The notes below the pieces were generated by a model. It did no database searches, was not told where the DNA came from, and saw only the letters and a list, made by a program, of their open reading frames with translations. A stretch of DNA of 64,000 bases, from positions 2,048,001 to 2,112,000 of the forward strand of contig JAJEKV010000075.1 in the NCBI GenBank assembly GCA_021234155.1, given 5' to 3'. This document shows, piece by piece, positions 23,001 to 35,664 of this stretch (position 1 is the stretch's first letter; the number at the start of each line of letters is the position of its first letter). This stretch comes from Isoetes taiwanensis (taxonomy: Eukaryota > Streptophyta > Lycopodiopsida > Isoetales > Isoetaceae). The translations under genes and the position numbers were made by a program.

Positions 23001-24560
23001 GTTTGGTCCATTTGACATGCTGTCTAACCACAGACTAGTCTATCCAGCGCTCCTAGACTAGTCCAGCACTCCTTACATGCGGAACAAAATATTCAGAAAG
23101 AATTTAATCCATATAAAAATCTTGAGAATTAAGAATTGCGCTTAGCCTTTAACTTCAAGATCAAAATGCTTGAGAATTGCTTATTTTCCATTATTCCAGC
23201 CTACCTACATGTAGTTGTTTGATATCGTTGCCATGTGACCATGTCAGTTCTTGTAAAACAATGGGAAATCTTGAATAGTTCAAATTTTTTTTTTCTTTTT
23301 TTTTTCTTTTTTTATATAAATTATTGGAGAATGCTCCCATTTACTCAAATAGGAGGACTTTTGTTTGTGAGATTAATATGATATAATACCTTTTACGCCA
23401 TGTAAGGGGGACTCCGTGGGGAGTCCACTTTCACCTCCCTTATAGAATGTAAAAGGCCACAAGGGCAATTTATATAATATGAAAGGGGGGACTTCAGGGT
23501 GGCCGTTGGGGAAACATATGGCATGCTCTTAGTGATTACGGTAAAGAAAATAACAAAAATGTGACATAGAGATGTAGTTGACCCACCCGTCCTTTCCATC
23601 ATGCCAACATCATCGTATAACAAGAATAAGTTCTTGTTTTCTCTCTTTATTAATTACTCATACCAGAGTGCAACCAAAATCATCTCTATCAATCATTATA
23701 GACTAATGTATAAAAATTTCTTTTAGATTCTTCTGGAAAGGCATTCAGAGTGAAATATTTGATGAAGCATTGCTTTTGTATGAATTCGTTGGCATATTGT
23801 TAGTGCATATTGTTTGGCTTATACCGTTTTTTACATTTTGAACTATCATGTTTTACTTGGTCATGATTTTGAGAAGGGCATTTGCAGGGAGCGATAGAGG
23901 GGGATGATATGTTTAGTGCACTTAGAGCTATGTTCATTGCTTTTAGAGCTACATTGTAACAGTTATGGCAACAGGTGCTGCCCCCTTCCATCAAGGTTAA
24001 CGCTTCCTATGGAGACACACAATGTTCTTTAGCACATTTTCAATTGTTCCGACTTAGTACATGTTCATTTCGTTGTCTTACTTAAGTGGTAGTAGCTCTT
24101 ACTGTCATGTATTTGGTAAATGTTTGACATATGATTCTTCGTCAGGCTGTTCGAAAAGCCAATCCAGAGAACTTTCCTCAGAGGGGTGCCTTGAAGACTT
24201 GGAAGAATTATTGCTAGTGAATCATCTTTACAGGAATTCAGCATAGGTAGATTCTTTTCTTGTATATAAAGAAAATTGATCAATTCTAGGGTTTGGCCAC
24301 AATGAAGATTGAATTATGGAAGGTAAGGTGCTACTAAAATTGCTTATCCCTTATCAAAGATGAATTGCATTGGAAATGTTATCTATGTCGTTAGATATAC
24401 TCTAACTTGGTTAGCAAGATATACCAACACCTTCAGGGATGCCCATAATATAAGTCGTTTGAGGTCAGCAATGGCGTAAGCATTGACAAAAGGTCAATTC
24501 GTAATCTTGGGACATCATTATGTCGGCGATCTTTGGCCTATGATCCATGTGGTTAGCAAC
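23000..24560. other. No gene seen
   Basis: Contains a T-rich tract at 23286-23317. A segment near 24140-24245 (plus: SQSRELSSEGCLEDLEELLL) has gene-like composition but no recognised family and no clear splice sites. Confidence 0.4.
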
Positions 24561-24580
24561 TTGAAACATCTTTACCATGG

Positions 24581-25170
24581 ATGTCCCTTGAGGAGAGAAA
24601 ATTTATTACGAAATTTAAGGATATGAATGCTAAAATTCCTAAATCTTTATGTGCAAAATGCACCGAGAGATTCATTTTTGATTGGCATATAACAAAAATC
24701 TTTATGCAAGACGTGCATTTGCAGCTCGGGGTGGTCACAAGCTCAAGGATATGTGAGTGGCGGCAGAGGATCCAGACTATCTCTAGCATCAAGAAACATA
24801 ATCTTATTGCATGCTACCATATCCTTCACAAGATATGGAATTCAATTAATAGCAAGGAGGATATATATATTAATCCAGGAGGTTACAACAGAAGCTACAT
24901 AATTTTAACAAACTATATAAATTCAAGAGAAACTGATGCATTGTTCCAAGCTCAAGGAAGTGGAACTCCTGATTTTTTGGTGCATGGCAAGACTAGACTG
25001 TCCCATGATGGACCATTAATGGGCATTTTTAAGGTTCATGTATGGCAGTCATGTCCACATGAAAAATACACGAAAATGTATCAACCTCCATTCAATTGTA
25101 GAGGATCATGTAGATGCAAACAAAATGTAGTTCTTTTGTTTTGGGTTTTTTTTTTTTTTTGGGGGGGAGG
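24581..25170 (+). other. Open frame of unknown origin, upstream of LTR
   Basis: A plus-strand frame of 248 codons (24581-25327) is the longest in the window. It begins MSLEERKFITKFKDMNAK and holds several Cys (CAKCTERF, CRGSCRCKQN). It runs through a poly-T/poly-G tract and on into the LTR repeat, so its last third cannot be protein of the same origin. I recognise no domain. It may be the degraded end of a retroelement internal region. Confidence 0.3.
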
Positions 25171-25179
25171 GAGGGGGCT

Positions 25180-28100
25180 GCGGTTAAAGCTGCGATCACG
25201 AGTAAATAGTGGTTTGGAAAGAATGCTACTTTGGCATGAAAGAGAATTGGAGAAGTTTTATTTTAAGAATAAGATAAAATTCAAGCTGTTGAATATGTTG
25301 CAATTTGAAACTGCATTGTGCCAGTGAAATAGTAGTTGTACTTTGAAGCTCCATAGTGTTAATGGAATTTCCCACTTTTAACATGTTTGAAGGATTAGTT
25401 TTGTTTGAGTTCTTCCTTGAAGTTGTGGCATCAACTTCACTATGTTACCTTTGTTTTTGGAAACTTTGACATAGGTGAATTACAACGAGCTAGAGGAAGA
25501 TATGCAATCCCTTCGCTTTGGGAAGCTTTAACTTCTTTTTAGGATTAGCTTTGATTGTATATGCATGAGGTATTTTAGCTGCAGAGGAAGCAAGAAAGGA
25601 TAAGAATGAAAAAGGATTGTCTTGAACTAGCTGAGGCTCCACATACATAAAATGAAATTGAAACTGTTGAGGAGCAAAAGCATGACCTCTTGCATGTTCG
25701 ATTTGTTGATGCTATACCTGGAATCCTATGCCCAATGTGACAAAGAAAAGATAAAAGCCTATGAGAGAGGATAGCCTCAAATTGGTCATCTGAAAGATAA
25801 ATAAAGTAAAGAAGTTTGTATGTGCATGTGAATGGTGTATTGACTTGAACATAGTTTTTTATTTGAGTTAACGAAAGAGTATTTTCTCAATCGAATATTG
25901 CTCTTGAGTCAAGATGTAAGGAGGTAATTGTCTAACAAGATCCTTAGTATAGAAGTCTTATAGGCAAATGGTAAACCTTAGAAAAAACATTTTGAAGCGG
26001 ATAATCGATGATAGCTTAACTTTGGAAAAAGGTTGAAACCCTTCAAAGCATATAGCCCGGTGACTAGCTTTGAGAAAAAGTGGTTATTCCAAAGAAGGTA
26101 GATGATGGAGGTCGATCAACCTTGAGAAGGGAAGAAATCGTTACAACATAAGGTCGGGGCGTGGCTCGGAAGACTTGCAAAATGAACACAGATGCAAACT
26201 CATGCTTAAAAGCCTGAAAAGATAGTAGATTTGAAAAAGAATACCTATGGTCTACTATGGTAGTAGTAACCAAAGGAAAATCTAGACATCAACATGTGAA
26301 ATCACGGAACCAAAACGAATGATCCGGAATGGATTGGAATTAGAAGTGAAGACATTGTGAGCTGATTTAGGCGGATTTAGCTAGATTAGGCAAAAAGGCA
26401 GCTCTTCTTGAGCTAAAGAAAAACCTTTTCAAATGTATATATAGCATATATATGCATCCTAATTCTATAATCATGGAATTGTAGAAGCTTGAGAATAGTT
26501 TATTTCCTAAATCCATTGCAAAATTAAGTCAATTCTTGAATAAGCCTCGATATTGTAATCCTCAATTTTCTAGAGAGTTAGAGGAGGCCTTTGCATTTCA
26601 ATTGGAAACCAACATTTGTACTTGAAATAGAGTGGTTGTCCATTAGATTCTCGATTAGGAAAGAGCCGATAGATCTTATTTCTAGTGTTTGCAAGTCCGG
26701 GTCCGATTGGGTGGTGAATTTATGCCAAGAGATCCCCATTATCGAGATTATACTTGATTAGTTTGTCAAAACTAGAGATGGCATGTAAGAATTGGCATCA
26801 GAGCGGAAGTTCATCTTGTAAAATAAAAATTCTATGTTAGGGCCTTGAAACTTTTCCAAGTTTTATTTTTGCAAAGATTTAATGCATCAAGGGATCCAAT
26901 TTTTTTAAATGCTATGCATTCAGGAAAAAGGAAATTAGGGGAAAAGAAAATTGCAAAGGATCATGTAGATGCTGCAAAATGTAGCGCTTTTTAAAAAACG
27001 CGCGCAGAAAAAAAAAGGAGGGAGGGAGGGGGGAGAGAGAGAGATGCCTTAGTAACCTGCAATTAAACTGAAAAGAGATGCCTTAATCCTGCAATTAAAT
27101 TGAAAAGATAAGTAAATAGTGGTTTGGAAATGCTACTGGCATAAAAGAGAGTTGAAGGAATTTTATTTTAAAGATAAGATAAAATCCAAGTTATGGATTA
27201 TATTGCAATTTGAAACTGCATTGTGCCGGCGAAATAGTAGTTGTACTTTGAAGCTCCATGATTGATGGAATGTTTTGTGATAGCAAGGCCCAAGAAGTTC
27301 TTTGTTGTTTTGAAAACTTTGGTGTAGGTGGATTACAACAAGCTAGAGGAAGGCATACAATCCCTTTGCTTTAGGAAGCTTTTAACTTCTTTTTAGGATT
27401 TGATTTAAGTTTGTGTTAACAAGAGGTATTGTAGATTCGGGGAAAGCAAGAAAAGGACAAGAATGAAGATGGATTGTCCCTAATTAGTTGAGTGAGGCTC
27501 CATATGAACAAAAACGCGAAGTGAAGGCTTGAGAAGCAAAAGCATGATCTCCTACATAGATTGCATGGTTCAATTTGTTGATGTTGTATCTGCGAATCCC
27601 ATGCACAAGTTGACAAAGGAAAGGAAGAAGTCTATGAAAGAGGACACTTCAAAGTGGTTATCTAAAAGATAAGTACAATAAAAAGTTCATGTATGCTTGT
27701 GAATGCTATATTGGTGAAGCATAGTTTTTTGTTTGAGTTAATAAAAGCGTTTTTCTTCAATCAAATGTTGCTCTTGAGTCAAGATATAAGGAGGCATTAT
27801 GACTGCAAAGACAAAAACCGGATCCTTAGATAAGGTCTTATATAGGCCCGGATGGTAAAAGTCTACCAGCCTTAAGAAAACCTTTCAAAGCAGATAGTCA
27901 TGTGACTAGGTTTGGGGAAAATGTTGTTATTCCAGCAAGGCAAATGATCGAGATCGATCGGCCTTGGGAAGGAAAAGGATTTGTTACGGCACAATCTCGG
28001 GGTAGTGACTCAAAAGACTTCTAGAATGAACACAAATGCAAACTTACGTTTAAAGCACGAAAAAAAGATTCTTTATGGTTTGAATCAAAACAAGTTTATA

Positions 28101-28734
28101 ACATTTAGATATAAGAACCTCAAAATAAAGCAATGAAGTTTAAAACTGGTCGCTGCAATAGTAGTGACCCAAGGAAAATCCGAAAGCCGAGATATGAAAT
28201 CGAAACCAAATAAAATGATCGAATGGATCATAATTGGAAGTGAGATGTGAGCCAATTTAAGCCGATTTAGCTAGATTAAGCAAAAAAGTAGATCTATTGA
28301 GCTAAAGGCAAAACCTTTCCAAAACACATGAATAGCATATATACTTCCTACTTCTATAATCTTGGAATCATAGAGGCTTCAGAATAACATGTTTCCTAAA
28401 TCTATTGCAAAATTAAGCCAATTCTTGAGTAAGCCTTAGTATAAGCCATATCGTGCACTAAAACTCGAGCCAACCCTAGACTTATATCTTGTGCAAGGAA
28501 AGCAAAAAACCGGAAGAGGCAGGCTTCTGTCGATTCTCATATTGGAAAGAGCCGATAGATCTTGTTTGTAGTGTTATAAAGAGCCAAAGAGATCTTATTT
28601 AGCGATAAATCTTGTTTGCGGTGTTTGCAAGTCCAAGCTCTGATTAAGTGGTGAATTTGTGCCAAGAGATCCTATTGCCGAAGATTATACTTGATATTAC
28701 GTATTGAGCTTGCGAATAGAGATGACATCTAACA
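25180..28734 (+). mobile_element. LTR element with almost no internal region
   Basis: Two direct repeats of about 1.6 kb (about 25180-26790 and about 27044-28734) match along their length, for example GTAAATAGTGGTTTGGAAA, ACTGCATTGTGCC and TTGTACTTTGAAGCTCCAT. Between them lie only about 250 bp: TTGGCATCAGAGC at 26792, one base different from the initiator-Met primer-binding site, and a purine tract at 27008-27050. No gag or pol is present. A similar purine tract and short upstream homology precede the first repeat (25095-25180), which suggests a tandem LTR array. TATA-like sequences occur near 26440. Confidence 0.75.
26792..26804 (+). promoter_or_regulatory. Primer-binding site of the LTR element
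   Basis: TTGGCATCAGAGC differs at one base from the canonical initiator-Met primer-binding site and follows the LTR end directly. A partly preserved version occurs at about 36454 in an LTR fragment of the same family. Confidence 0.75.
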
Positions 28735-28839
28735 TTCTCCTAACTAGGATAGTGGGATTTAGGCATAAACCGGGATCTATCCATAAACTTGGTTTTTTGG
28801 TCGCATTTAATATTGGTAGTTGAATTCCATAGTTGTAAG

Positions 28840-28990
28840 GAGCAACATCCACCATTCCCTAGTCATAAGGAGCAACATCCCCATCCTACGGGCAAGGGAA
28901 TACAAGGCAAAATGTGGGTTCGGACCCCATGTTATATCCCACTTGGCATGGGAACACAAGGGAAAAATGCGAGTTCAAATCCCACATGTT
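28840..28990. repeat. Short tandem duplications with B-box-like motifs
   Basis: A unit containing GGAGCAACATCC occurs twice (about 28839 and 28869). A second unit of about 55 bp occurs twice, with GGGTTCGGACCCC (28918) and GAGTTCAAATCCCAC (28971), which resemble pol III B boxes. No paired A box is convincing. Confidence 0.5.
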
Positions 28991-30560
28991 TTGCATCATG
29001 TAGACTGACACAAATCCACAGTTTGACATCAAGAAATGTTCCTCGACAAGTTTCTTCTAGTAAGAGCTTGCTCCTAAAAAGAGAATCATATCTTTGCTTG
29101 CCATGAAACACGGGCAAAAATAATATAGGCCTTTGCACCATTGAAATGATCAAAACCTAGATAGATGCATGCAAAGAAAGAAAAATATCTAAATGTGATA
29201 ATTCCAAAGCAACTTGGAACAATGATTGTATTGAGTAAACATAGATAGCTTTACAATATCCTATTGTTTAAATTTGGTTTTACGGGGTTCCAAAAACTTT
29301 TTGGATTTTATTTTAAGGTTAATTTCCTAAGATTATTAAGATTTTGGTCACTTAGGCACACATTCCCAAATATCCAAAAATCGGGATGTTTTTTCCCCTC
29401 AATATTTCATCATTTTTTATTTTTTTTTACTTGTATGTGGAAACGTCTTTATCCGATCCATCTTATTTTGGTAACATCGTGCATGCTTCATTCATCCGGA
29501 TGTCCGGTTTTGAATATTTAAGGCGATAAACGAGAATGAGCCTTAGATCTTTATATTAGGTTTGGACGATTAAGCTTAGTTAGTTGTGCAATATTCCTAA
29601 ATTGTGGTGCTCAAAACCAATGCTCGAGATAAAATATTCTTGGATCATATATTTCCATGCATTCTTTTGGTGATTTCATCAACAGAGATTTTATGGAAGC
29701 TTTCCCTAAGGTTGTTGGGATCTTTTTGTTGAAATTTTTGATGCTGAAAACAATTTTAGTTTTATCCAAAATTATTTGTATTCTTCATTATGAATTTGAG
29801 AGAGTTTTTGGAATGGAGGCTTGCATGTCCAAACACCCATCTTACATCCCGCATCGACATACGGTGAAAGTCGTATCTCTTTTCAATCAAATCCAATTTT
29901 GGATGTCTTGCTACATCATGGAGACTTTATGCAAAGCTAATTTGTGCAGGACATTGGTTCTCCAGCATTTGCAAATCTCCCCATTATTCTCATGTTTGCA
30001 AACATTATAGTTTAGGCAGCTAGCGGCCTCCAAGAATTACACGCTCAAGATAGAATTTCGATTTGAGGGTAATGCTCAATATAGATGTGTGGTTTTATTG
30101 TTGTTTGTTTGATCATCTATAAAAGCTTCGGTTCTTCACTTTCGTTTTCAATAGCTTCTATTTTGTTGTGCAATATTCATGCCAATCTAACCTGGAAGGT
30201 AGCAAATCCTTATCAGAATGTGTTGCTTTCTTCAAGTTATGGATTTTTGGCACTACCTAAAATTTAGAATGAATTGTATCTTTGGGGCAATAGTTAGAAG
30301 AGTGAAGGGAATGTAGCTTATTAAATTACCAATATCTCAAGCGACATTGAAAAAACTCTATTACATATGGTGGTGAAATGCGTTATAAAGCTCTTTGTTG
30401 ACTGTGTTTTATATGGACATTTGAAAGAGAGATGTTGCATATTCTCTCTAGAATACTTGGCCCTTTTTGCATTGTGATGATGAAGAGCCCATGGAGTACT
30501 TGAGAGGTTCAACTCTAGGGTTCTCAGGTGGTCTCTTCAACGATAATGTATCTATCTTTC
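28990..30560. other. No gene seen
   Basis: Open frames at 29264-29521 and 29657-30010 are aromatic-rich low-complexity translations of AT-rich DNA, without recognised domains. Confidence 0.4.
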
Positions 30561-30617
30561 ATATTGGCATCTTTCCATCAGTTGCTAATTGTTGTTGCTT
30601 GGTTTATCCTTATCAGG

Positions 30618-31385
30618 TGTGCTAGAATCTGATAGCTTCGGAGCATATGGGTTGGTAGGAAGCATACAAGCTTTGCTCTCTTCAAATCTTGAGGTGAGCA
30701 TTTTTGGTTCCTTACTTCACACGCATATTCTTATATATAGGGTTTAGTTATCAACTTAAAAAGCGAACTGCCAGATGGCACGGTTGTTGCAATAAGAATT
30801 TTGATCTTGCCGGATGATAATTTATTTTTTTATGATTGCTAGATGTTCAAGTTGTGTGTTTGCCTCTCCCCAGATGAATAATAATGGACTCATAAGCATT
30901 GCAGACCAATACCCAGGTCATATGGTGTAGGGCCTAAGAGCCAAGTCAGGTGAAAACAGCTAATTGTATTTGCATTTCCTTAGGAAGTTGCTACGTTTGC
31001 TTCTACAACATACTGAGGGTTAAAAGGCAATTACTTCTTTATTGAACTATTGGGAGTGCTGGAGTCCTACTTCATTTATTTGTCATACTTTGTAGTGATA
31101 TTGTAGTGACAGAGATGAAATGGAATCCATCTTGACTACTCTAGTTTGTTTAGAGGTCAATTTGCATGTCTCGAATCTAGGCAGACAAATATGGCAAGGC
31201 TTAAAATATGGTTTAACATTATGTTGTAGATTCATTTAAGTGGACTGGGTTATATATGCCTTCCAGTTGCAAAGCTCTTTGAAGTTGTCTTTGATATATC
31301 AAGACCGCACTTGGAGCTTGCAGGCATTTCTCTGCCAGTTCGGCAACATCTAGATAGAACTAAGTGGGCTCTTCATTTTAGGTTG
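30618..31385 (+). pseudogene. Exon-like fragments of an unidentified gene
   Basis: 30618-30692 lies between a CAG acceptor and a GTGAGC donor and reads GVLESDSFGAYGLVGSIQAL. Near 30763 a segment reads ELPDGTVVAIRIL, reminiscent of the kinase P-loop lysine region in receptor-like kinases. Near 30880 a segment reads MNNNGLISIADQYPGHM. Near 31275 a segment reads EVVFDISRPHLELAGISLPV. The pieces do not join into one frame. They could be remnants of one or several genes. Confidence 0.3.
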
Positions 31386-32257
31386 TCTGCAGTTTAACCA
31401 TTTAACCTAAGGTAAAATGAAGGATATGCTGGAGCTGATTGATTCGTTCTCTAGAGTAGTGGATCAGTAGAGATTGAAGGTAGGTCTGTGCTTTGAAAAA
31501 GCAGGATGGGCCCTTTACTTATTCCAATTGTTGAAAACGTACATCTTCATATCCAGGCTTCATAATTTGTTTTTTGTTTTAGTTGGTCAAGATTGAAAGA
31601 CTTGCATAAGCAATTGCAAGTTTTGAAGATAGTGCTTGATCTATGGAGATGGATTCTAGGAAACATGTAGATGGTTTGAAGCATCTTGCAAATTTAATAA
31701 TTATGTGCCCAAAAGTACCCATGAAGTCGTCCAAACAATTTAAGGTTGTATTTACCTTTGCAAAATGAAAAGAGGAGATCTTCTTTCTTTGGCTAGCTTA
31801 AAACCAATTTTCTAAGGCTCTTTGCTTCATCCGATCTCAAACAGTTCTAACATTTTAAATGTGTTGTTGCCACTTTAAAATTCAAATTGAGAATGTTATA
31901 GGCATGGCACTCGGACATGACATCAATACATTGTCTAGGTTTGTCTAAAGCTTTATGAGATTTCAAAAATGGGGATGCCATTGTAGAAAAATCATGTTGT
32001 GTTCATGAACAATAAAAATAAGCTCCTTATTGGAGCTATTACAAGTCTGCATTTTGTTCTCTCAATTTTTTAAACATGGTTGTTACAAGGATCTCATATG
32101 ATGTATCATCTAAATTGAAACCAAAAGACACATGGAGGCCCGAAACAAAAGGCAATAAGAGTTTAGATAATGACATTGCATATCATGAGTAGTTGTATAT
32201 CATGGAAGTAATTCAAATTTGCATACCTTGAAAGACGTAAACATCAGTGCTACCATA

Positions 32258-32500
32258 GTCAGTCTCTCCTTCCTATATTATTATGGAATCTAGATTCCTT
32301 GGAGTTATGGTCAAAGCGTTAAGCATGGTCAGTCTCTCCTTCATATATTGTTATGGAATCCAGATTTCTTGTTGAAGCGTTATAATATAAACTTCATAGA
32401 GGATGAAGAGGTTGAGGTTACTCTCAGTAATCCTACTGTGGAAGTTTGAAACATTGTACTTTGTCTTTTTATTATATAAATATAAACCCCACCTTGCCTT

Positions 32501-32533
<33 letters not shown>
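32258..32533 (+). repeat. Retroposed 3' end with poly(A) tract
   Basis: An uninterrupted run of about 30 A ends at 32533, after a sequence with an internal duplication (GTCAGTCTCTCCTTC...ATGGAATC at about 32260 and 32330). A long A-run on the plus strand is typical of the 3' end of a LINE, SINE or processed copy. The source is not identified. Confidence 0.5.
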
Positions 32534-32535
<2 letters not shown>

Positions 32536-33769
32536 GTAGGATGAATAAACATATAATCAGGATGGATGAAAGTACACGCAGTTGTATTTGGAAAGTCACA
32601 TCCATAATATGTGTAAAAGGTTAAGCATCGCAATAGGATGGTCTTAGCCTATAAAACATGGCGGCATTTGGGAATAGGAAGCCTGAATGGCTCTCAATTC
32701 CCAATGGCCTATCTTCCATAGCATGTAGATTTTCCTGCATGTTCTCAAAAACTTGATCTGGTGGTAGTACACAAGATTCTTTGCCATGTTCTCGAAAGCT
32801 GGTGGGTAGTACACAACATCTTTTAACTTAAACTTCTTTGACTTTTGTTTGAAATAAAGTTGGGTAAAATAAAAACAAAGTTTCCAATGGAGATTTTCAT
32901 CTATTATATACTTTCAATTTGTATCATGCCCAATTGATTAGGCACTCCTTTGCATAAAAATTCTTAGGCACTCCTTTTGCATAAAAAATTCTCCTTGGCA
33001 TGTAGAGGTGTTAATAGCTCAAGGTAGAGATTAAATAGCTTAATTAAATAGAGGCATAATTAAAATATCGATCCCCATTAGGACTTGCAGACAAAAGGAG
33101 TCCCACCATTCTATCCCTTGACAATTTAAAAGAGGCATTAGAAGATCCCTTCAATGAAGAAATTCGATAATGCAACAAGTAGTCAATGGTTAATTATGCG
33201 ACTTAAAACACAATGAAAGCAATCACTTCTTATTCGAAAATGATCTAAACAATCTAAATTCATAGCTTCTATAGAGTGAAAGGATAGTGACTAATATTTG
33301 CTCATGGCATTGTGTTTCTCATATCCATATAACCATATTAATTGCTCTCATACATAGGGATTGGATGGTAATATCTTAGCTACCATTCTTTTTTTAATTA
33401 TAAACTTTCACTCTGCAAACATTCAAACAGAAAAACAATTACATTCTCATTTTAGTTTATCCCCCCTTTTTTTTTTATCAAAATAAGGACAAATTGCTCA
33501 GAACGTCTTCTATTAACTATTGACTATACAAGCTTTGTACCTTCAATGGTTCTGGCAATCCATGCATGTGACATGTACAACTCTCATCTTTGTATTCAAT
33601 TATGTAGCCACTTTACATACTGCCAATTCTATGAAATGCTCTTCCTTCTCCTATTGCTCTCTTCGCTCCTTCTCAAATACATCGAGGTATTATAAGTGTG
33701 TCTACAACCTCATGGTTGTCAAATGGAACCGTACTTATGCCCGGCAACGCCGGGCACCCATTACTACTA

Positions 33770-33940
33770 CATACAATGGTTGGCTTGCATGCATGCATAT
33801 GCATACTCATTCATTGACAACACACATGCATTGCATGACACACATGGGTTACAATATACATACAATGGTTGGTTTCCATGCATGCATATGTATACTCATG
33901 CATTGACAACACGCATGCATTGCATGACACACACTGGGAG
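33770..33940. repeat. 86-bp tandem duplication rich in CATGCATG
   Basis: Two units (about 33774-33850 and 33860-33936) contain ACAATGGTTGG, CATGCATGCATATG, ACTCAT and CATTGACAACAC followed by GCATTGCATGACACAC. CATGCA is the core of plant RY elements bound by B3 factors of the ABI3/FUS3/LEC2 group. No gene lies close by, so a regulatory role is only a possibility. Confidence 0.65.
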
Positions 33941-34075
33941 CCAACGTGGCATCTCAACATCTCCACTACAAACCGACGCAAATCCACAGGTTAAGGTTCA
34001 ACGAGTTTGGTTTGAAACCAAAGAAATGTTTGCCGCTTGTATAATTCTTTATAATTAAAGATACACCTAAAAGGC

Positions 34076-34245
34076 GTCTCACATGTAAATTTTTAGGTAT
34101 TCACATGTAGTTCACCTCAGACGGCCGGTTTGACATGTGAGCCGTTCGTCCCCGAACTGCTGGAGCAGTTTACACCTGAGCGTCTCGTCTCGAACGGCTT
34201 GACGTCCGGCAAAAACTTGCCGGTGACATGTGAGGTGTCCCTAAG
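34076..34245. repeat. GC-rich fold-back segment
   Basis: Inverted motifs CTCACATGT (34078) and ACATGTGAG (34227) bracket nested inverted pairs: GAGCCGTTCG (34139) with CGAACGGCTTG (34191), and a hairpin CCGGCAA-AAAC-TTGCCGG (34206-34223). It may be a small non-autonomous element. Target duplications are not clear. Confidence 0.45.
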
Positions 34246-34570
34246 AGACCCAACAGCTTGCTATCCAAAAGGAAAAAGAAAAAATAGAAACAGAACAAGT
34301 AGTATCTTTGTTTGTGTCACCAAGGATAAGGATAAATTGATTTGTGTTTGTTCTATATGAAAAAGTGTTCAAATACGCATGTGTCTCTGTGCGTATACAG
34401 ACGTTTCAATACGAAGCAAAAAATGGATCTTAAGGGCGCATTGTGAGTTGTTGTGGTTACTTGGTGGAAATATCAAGAAGCAAGGCGACGGAAAACTAAG
34501 AAACAATACTTATAACAATACTTATTCTCAAAAGAAAACACAACAAACAAAGAAATAAAATCTTAACACT

Positions 34571-34860
34571 TCAGCTTTGAGTTGAAGTATCTCCTGCACT
34601 TACTCTGTGACCTGGATTGAGAAGCGAGTAAGGCATAGCGTCTTCAAAAATGTCGTGCTTGATGCGGATGCGGAAATAGTCCCGTTGGGCATTCATCTGG
34701 TGCATGATTTTAAGCATATTTGGATCGGCGCCCACATCATCCTTTTTGCCTGATAATCCCGGCACAGAGCCTGGAGCAGCTTGAGCACAACACACGATTG
34801 ATCTGATTACCGGAATGGGCTGAACCAAAAGCTCATACCTTCTTTTTCAGATGGTTTCCT
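34571..34860 (-). CDS. Small unidentified coding-like frame
   Basis: A minus-strand frame runs from a stop near 34851 to the stop at 34571. It includes ELLVQPIPVIRSIVCCAQAA, GKKDDVGADPNMLKIMHQMN and FRIRIKHDIFEDAMPYSLLN. Its composition is more protein-like and GC-richer than the surroundings. There is no ATG at its start, so if real it is an exon or a truncated gene. A TATA-like GCCTATAAATCC lies upstream on the same strand near 34905. I do not recognise the family. Confidence 0.35.
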
Positions 34861-35098
34861 GATCAATTGAAGGCCGCCTCTTCTGTTCCTGGGCTGCTGG
34901 ATTTATAGGCTGCTTGTTTACGCTAACGCTGGATCAGATCTACCACAGCCCAGATCCAGATATTTTAACGGCTCAGATTCGTCCTAACTTAAAAGCCAAA
35001 ATAAAATTCTAACCGTGATTTTAAATGAATAAGAAAAATTTTTAAAAGAATCCAAAACGAACTTCACCCCTAAATGTTTGAGAATATTGTCAAATAAC

Positions 35099-35345
35099 CG
35101 AAAGCGTGGATTCCTTAGGCCAATCATATATGATCTTTAGATATGGAAAACGTGTTATATTTGTGGTCCTACTTAATTATCAAAGAGAAATCATGTATTG
35201 TGTTGGACCTCATATGTAGAAATGAGGCAAAATAATTGAGTGGGCACAAATTCAGAAATTGAAAGGAAGTGAAGCACCACATCTAGGTATGTTGTGTGGA
35301 TTGTAAACCAACATCAAAAGGCTACCTAGAATTTGTTGTCATGTT
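35099..35345 (+). repeat. Dispersed repeat C, partial copy 1
   Basis: Shares TTAGGCCAATCAT, a ...GGTCCTACTTA...TCAAAG block, ATTGAGTG, GAAGCACCA and TTTGTTG(T/C)CATGTTAGGCCAA with 43150-43420 and 52485-52760. Confidence 0.75.
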
Positions 35346-35404
35346 AGGCCAATAATGAAGCACCTTATAAAATATGGATATTCGAACTCTCTTTCTATAG
35401 AGAT

Positions 35405-35545
35405 TCCTGGTGTTGCCAGGCCTTTAGCAATTGTTTGCCATATTGTGGCATTGGTTGTTTTAATGCCTAAGTGAGGAATAAAAGTTGTTCCTTTAGCAAT
35501 TGTTTGCCATATTGTGGCATTGGTTGTTTTAATGCCTAAGTGAAA
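35405..35545. repeat. Tandem duplication (about 79-bp period)
   Basis: CCTTTAGCAATTGTTTGCCA and the following TATTGTGGCATTGGTTG are repeated almost exactly at 35410 and 35489. Confidence 0.85.
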
Positions 35546-35664
35546 TAAAAAGTTGTTACTCGGGTTAACACAGGAATCACATGGGAAGGCCATGGGCTTA
35601 TGTTTATGTGTGGAATCTAAGTTGATAGTCGAACTGACATAAAGGGTATTGCAAATGGAAGATT

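Noticed and set aside
24581-25327. 248-codon frame as a real gene
   Set aside because: It reads through a homopolymer tract and into LTR repeat sequence, has no recognised domain, and has no matching signal of selection.
32351-32605. Frames crossing the A-run near 32500
   Set aside because: They are poly-Phe or poly-Lys translations of the tract.
33520-34058. His/Met/Thr-rich frames of 120-128 codons
   Set aside because: They are translations of the CATGCATG tandem repeat.
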